Shown here in pieces: positions 12,686 to 15,389 of a stretch of DNA of 15,389 nt (the first letter of the stretch is position 1; each line of letters opens with the position of its first letter). Made by a program: the position numbers and the translations under genes. Below the pieces are notes generated by a model. It did not search any database. It saw only the letters and a program-made list of their open reading frames with translations, and had not been told where the DNA came from. The stretch comes from GCA-002841655 sp964539015 (GTDB lineage Bacteria; Patescibacteriota; Patescibacteriia; Patescibacteriales; UBA12465), in the NCBI GenBank assembly GCA_964539015.1, contig CAZIHD010000017.1, forward strand, positions 1 to 15,389, given 5' to 3'.

Positions 12686-13369
12686 TTATTCGGAAATTAT
12701 CTTGATCAAGGCTTTGGTCACTCGTTCAAGCTCCGGCATCAAAGCCACTTTTTCTTCATCGGATAATTTTTTATTGTATGTATATTCATCGGGAATTAAA
12801 GGCTTTTCCATTTCCGAAAATTGAGTACCGGTAGCGATAATTAAATTATTAACCCTCCTGGTGATATTTTCGGGCAATTCTCTTAAATTATCCTGCAAAA
12901 GCTCATTTAAACTCCGAAAAACGCTCCAATTATTAACATTTAATCGATTGCGCTGATAATATTTCGCTAAATTTTCATCTGTCAAGATTGTTTCTCTTTC
13001 CCATTTTCTCCTCGCATCATGATCTTTATGAAAAGTATCCGTAAAAATGGGAGCGTGGATGAAGTTGACCATCTTAATCAAAGTTGATCGTAAAAAATCT
13101 TTGGTCTGCTGACTTATATTTTCTGTCAACAAGGATGGATTAAGTTGCGGTTCTTTTTCAATCTTGCTCCCAGACTTCCAGATATTAATTGGGTTGCCAT
13201 GCTGAGCGCAATATTCGCTTAAAGCCGTTTCCATTTTTTCAATATCATCTTCCTGTTCCTGATCATGATTGGTAATTTCTACGTTTTCCAAAACTGATTT
13301 GGGCTTGAAGTCCGCATCATTATCTAATTGGGCTAAGTCTGGTTCTTTTAATTCGCCCTTAAAAGTCAT
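12686..13369 (-). CDS. Uncharacterised 227-residue protein directly after fusA
   Basis: No family is recognised. The protein is soluble-looking, with no signal peptide or membrane segment. The N-terminal 75 residues are acidic and polar (around NHDQEQEDDIEKMETALSEY). The middle, about 88-125, has a helix with hydrophobic positions (FLRSTLIKMVNFIHAPIF) then a charged HKDHDARRKWERE run. A likely helical region at 130-185 includes NVNNWSVFRSLNELLQDN, and the C-terminus (203-226) is an amphipathic helix. A single Cys is at 54. It begins six bases after the fusA stop, so it is probably co-transcribed with fusA, yet has no Shine-Dalgarno; translation may depend on ribosomes leaving fusA. The region is visibly more AT-rich than the flanking elongation factor genes, which may mean acquisition or weak selection. 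Confidence 0.78.
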   Translation of the reverse strand: MTFKGELKEPDLAQLDNDADFKPKSVLENVEITNHDQEQEDDIEKMETALSEYCAQHGNPINIWKSGSKIEKEPQLNPSLLTENISQQTKDFLRSTLIKMVNFIHAPIFTDTFHKDHDARRKWERETILTDENLAKYYQRNRLNVNNWSVFRSLNELLQDNLRELPENITRRVNNLIIATGTQFSEMEKPLIPDEYTYNKKLSDEEKVALMPELERVTKALIKIISE

Positions 13370-13375
13370 AATTTT

Positions 13376-15389
13376 TTATTTACCGGTTTTTTCTTTAATC
13401 TGTTCCAAAACATTTCTCGGCACTTCGCTATAATGGGAAAATTCCATAGTCGAGTTAGCCCGCCCTTGCGACATTGAACGCAAAGCGGTGACATAGCCGA
13501 ACATTTCCGCCAACGGCACCTTCGCCTTAATTGCCTTAATCTTATTCGGCCGATCAATCATTTCTTCAATCTGTCCGCGTTTAGAATTTAAGTCGCCGAT
13601 GATATTGCCCATATATTCTTCCGGGGTTGTAACTTCGACTTTCATAATTGGCTCCAGTAAAATCGGTTTCGCTTTCTGGCAAGCGTCTTTAAAAGCAAAA
13701 ATACCGGCCATCTTAAAAGCTATTTCGGAAGAATCAACTTCATGATAACTGCCGTAATAAACCGCCACTTTTACATCGACCATCGGAAAGCCGGCAACTA
13801 CGCCGGACTGCAAGCCTTCGCGGACACCTTTTTCAATCGCCGGAATATATTCTTTTGGAATAACGCCGCCTTTAACTTCATCGATAAATTCGTAACCCTT
13901 GCCTTCTTCATTCGGTTCCACGCGCAGGCAGCAATGCCCATATTGTCCGCGGCCGCCTGATTGTTTGATATATTTATGTTCAGCCTCCGCTTTCTGAGTA
14001 ATGGTTTCACGATAAGATACTTGTGGATTACCGACATTGGCCTCCACGCCGAATTCGCGCTTCATGCGGTCGACAATAATATCTAAATGTAATTCGCCCA
14101 TGCCGGAAATCAAAATCTGATTCGTTTCTTCGTCCGTCTCTACTCGGAAAGTCGGATCTTCTTCGGCTAAACGCTGAAGAGCGACCCCCATTTTTTCTTG
14201 ATCCGCTTTCGTTTTTGGTTCGACGGCAATCTTAATTACCGGTTCCGGAAACACAATTGATTCCAGCAAAGCCGGCCGATTTTCATCACAGAGAGTATTG
14301 CCGGTAGTAGTATTTTTTAAACCGATAACCGCGGCGATATCGCCGGCGTAAATTTCTTTTATTTCTTCACGGTGATTGGAATGCATGCGGACCAAACGGC
14401 CGACGCGTTCTTTATTGCCCGTCGAAGCATTGACAATATAAGAACCGGATTGGAGGACGCCCTGATAGACGCGGACAAAACAAAGTTTGCCGACAAAAGG
14501 ATCGGTGGCAATTTTAAAAGCCAAACCGATAAAAGGAGCGTCGTCTTTGGCGCTGACCGGATATTTCTTTTCCGGATCATCAACATCGGTGGCATCAATT
14601 TCCGGAACATCCAGTGGTGACGGTAAAAAATCATTAACTGCATCAAGCGCAAATTGGATGCCGATATTTTGCAAAGCCGTGCCGCATAAAACCGGATAAA
14701 TAGCGTTGGCAATCACTCCTTTGCGGATGGCTTGCTTTAATTCTTCAACACTAATCTCTTCACCGGCTAAATATTTTTCCATGGTTGCCTCGTCGCATTC
14801 CACAGCCCTTTCGACAAGTTCGGCTCGGAATTTTTCCACCTTTTCTTTCATATCCTCAGGAATAGCAATTTCAGTAACATTTTCACCGAAATTACCGGCG
14901 AAAGTATAAGCTTTGCGATCGAGCAAATCAATGACGCCGGTGAGATAATCTTCGGCGCCGATCGGCAACTGCATCGCCGCCGCTTTTGCATTCAAGCGCT
15001 TCTTGATGGAATCAAGGCTCATGTAAAAATCAGCGCCCATCTTATCCATTTTATTGACAAAGCAGAGACGAGGAACATTATATTTGTCCGCTTGGCGCCA
15101 AACGGTTTCCGATTGCGGTTCAACTCCGGCCTGGCCGTCAAAGACAGCAATCGCGCCGTCTAGAACACGCAAAGAGCGTTCCACTTCGACGGTGAAATCA
15201 ACGTGTCCGGGAGTATCGATAATATTAATCTTATTGCCCTTCCAAAAACAAGTAGTGGCGGCGGAAGTAATCGTGATGCCACGCTCTTTCTCTTGCTCCA
15301 TCCAATCCATTTCCGCGGCGCCTTCATGCACTTCTCCAATTTTATACTTTTTGCCGGTATAAAAAAGGACTCTTTCGGTAAAAGTGGTT
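13376..15389 (-). CDS. fusA: Elongation factor G, lacking the first ~23 codons (5' end outside window)
   Basis: EF-G is the GTPase that drives translocation of tRNA and mRNA and, with RRF, ribosome recycling. About 670 residues are visible, beginning TTFTERVLFYTGKKYK just after the P-loop lysine position. Switch I (EQEKERGITITSAATT), DTPGH, and NKMD are intact. Domain II follows, then domain III (ETNQILISGMGELHLDIIVD), domain IV (GGRGQYGHCCLRVEP; KGGVIPKEYIPAIEKGVREG) and domain V (EPIMKVEVTTPEEYMGNIIGDLNSKRGQIE). The C-terminus KEKTGK is slightly short of E. coli but complete. Length fits the family at about 690-700. A GTG at 15329-15331 lies inside the frame and is not the start, because the frame continues upstream with conserved EF-G sequence. 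Upstream rpsL and rpsG would be expected outside the window. Confidence 0.98.
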   Translation of the reverse strand, partial: TTFTERVLFYTGKKYKIGEVHEGAAEMDWMEQEKERGITITSAATTCFWKGNKINIIDTPGHVDFTVEVERSLRVLDGAIAVFDGQAGVEPQSETVWRQADKYNVPRLCFVNKMDKMGADFYMSLDSIKKRLNAKAAAMQLPIGAEDYLTGVIDLLDRKAYTFAGNFGENVTEIAIPEDMKEKVEKFRAELVERAVECDEATMEKYLAGEEISVEELKQAIRKGVIANAIYPVLCGTALQNIGIQFALDAVNDFLPSPLDVPEIDATDVDDPEKKYPVSAKDDAPFIGLAFKIATDPFVGKLCFVRVYQGVLQSGSYIVNASTGNKERVGRLVRMHSNHREEIKEIYAGDIAAVIGLKNTTTGNTLCDENRPALLESIVFPEPVIKIAVEPKTKADQEKMGVALQRLAEEDPTFRVETDEETNQILISGMGELHLDIIVDRMKREFGVEANVGNPQVSYRETITQKAEAEHKYIKQSGGRGQYGHCCLRVEPNEEGKGYEFIDEVKGGVIPKEYIPAIEKGVREGLQSGVVAGFPMVDVKVAVYYGSYHEVDSSEIAFKMAGIFAFKDACQKAKPILLEPIMKVEVTTPEEYMGNIIGDLNSKRGQIEEMIDRPNKIKAIKAKVPLAEMFGYVTALRSMSQGRANSTMEFSHYSEVPRNVLEQIKEKTGK

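Noticed and set aside
12315..13369. The pair of unknown genes as a toxin-antitoxin system.
   Set aside because: The weak antitoxin-like DxxxYE segment is the only hint; the larger protein shows no toxin motif, the order and sizes are not typical, and the 44-base gap lacks the usual overlap.
13370..13375. Frameshift or fusion between fusA and the following gene.
   Set aside because: fusA ends with its normal C-terminal domain and a TAA; the next gene has its own ATG in a different frame.
14359..14712. 117-codon minus-strand frame inside fusA.
   Set aside because: It is an out-of-frame shadow of the conserved EF-G sequence with Met/Arg-rich nonsense composition.

Overview
The window is one long, tightly packed block of translation genes, all on the minus strand and so transcribed from right to left. 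In transcription order it reads: fusA (5' end outside the window), two unrecognised genes, tuf, rpsJ, rplC, rplD, rplW, rplB, rpsS, rplV, rpsC, rplP, rpmC, rpsQ, rplN, rplX, rplE, rpsN, rpsH, rplF, rplR, rpsE, rplO and secY (3' end outside the window). This is the bacterial str end, S10 and spc gene order run together.

The organism looks like a member of the Candidate Phyla Radiation (Patescibacteria), perhaps near Parcubacteria. The main reason is that rpmD (protein L30), which normally sits between rpsE and rplO, is absent: only 34 bases separate those two genes. Loss of L30 is a known hallmark of that radiation. The AT-rich spacers, the lack of Shine-Dalgarno sequences and the K/A/E-rich tails on several ribosomal proteins are compatible with this but do not prove it. 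No lineage below that level can be assigned from the sequence alone.

Region by region. Bases 13376-15389 hold elongation factor G. Bases 12315-13369 hold two genes without recognisable function, placed between the two elongation factors. Bases 12233-12314 hold a structured leader in front of tuf. Bases 11045-12232 hold EF-Tu, followed by a strong hairpin and then rpsJ. Bases 10399-10613 are the longest gene-free stretch (215 bases) and hold a possible three-way-junction RNA, a possible Phe-rich leader peptide and a terminator-like hairpin just before rplC. From rplC to secY the genes follow each other with 10-57 base gaps and no overlaps.

The genes form one functional set: 50S and 30S ribosomal proteins, the two elongation factor GTPases, and the SecY channel that receives nascent membrane proteins. 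The places worth a second look are the two inserted genes, the structured spacers (rplO/secY, rpsJ/rplC, tuf/rpsJ, before tuf), the uniform start-codon context (T at -1 in 23 of 24 starts, no Shine-Dalgarno in front of any ribosomal protein gene), and two kinds of short interspersed repeat in the rplW/rplB, rplD/rplW and rplC/rplD spacers. No mobile element, CRISPR array, tRNA or rRNA was seen.
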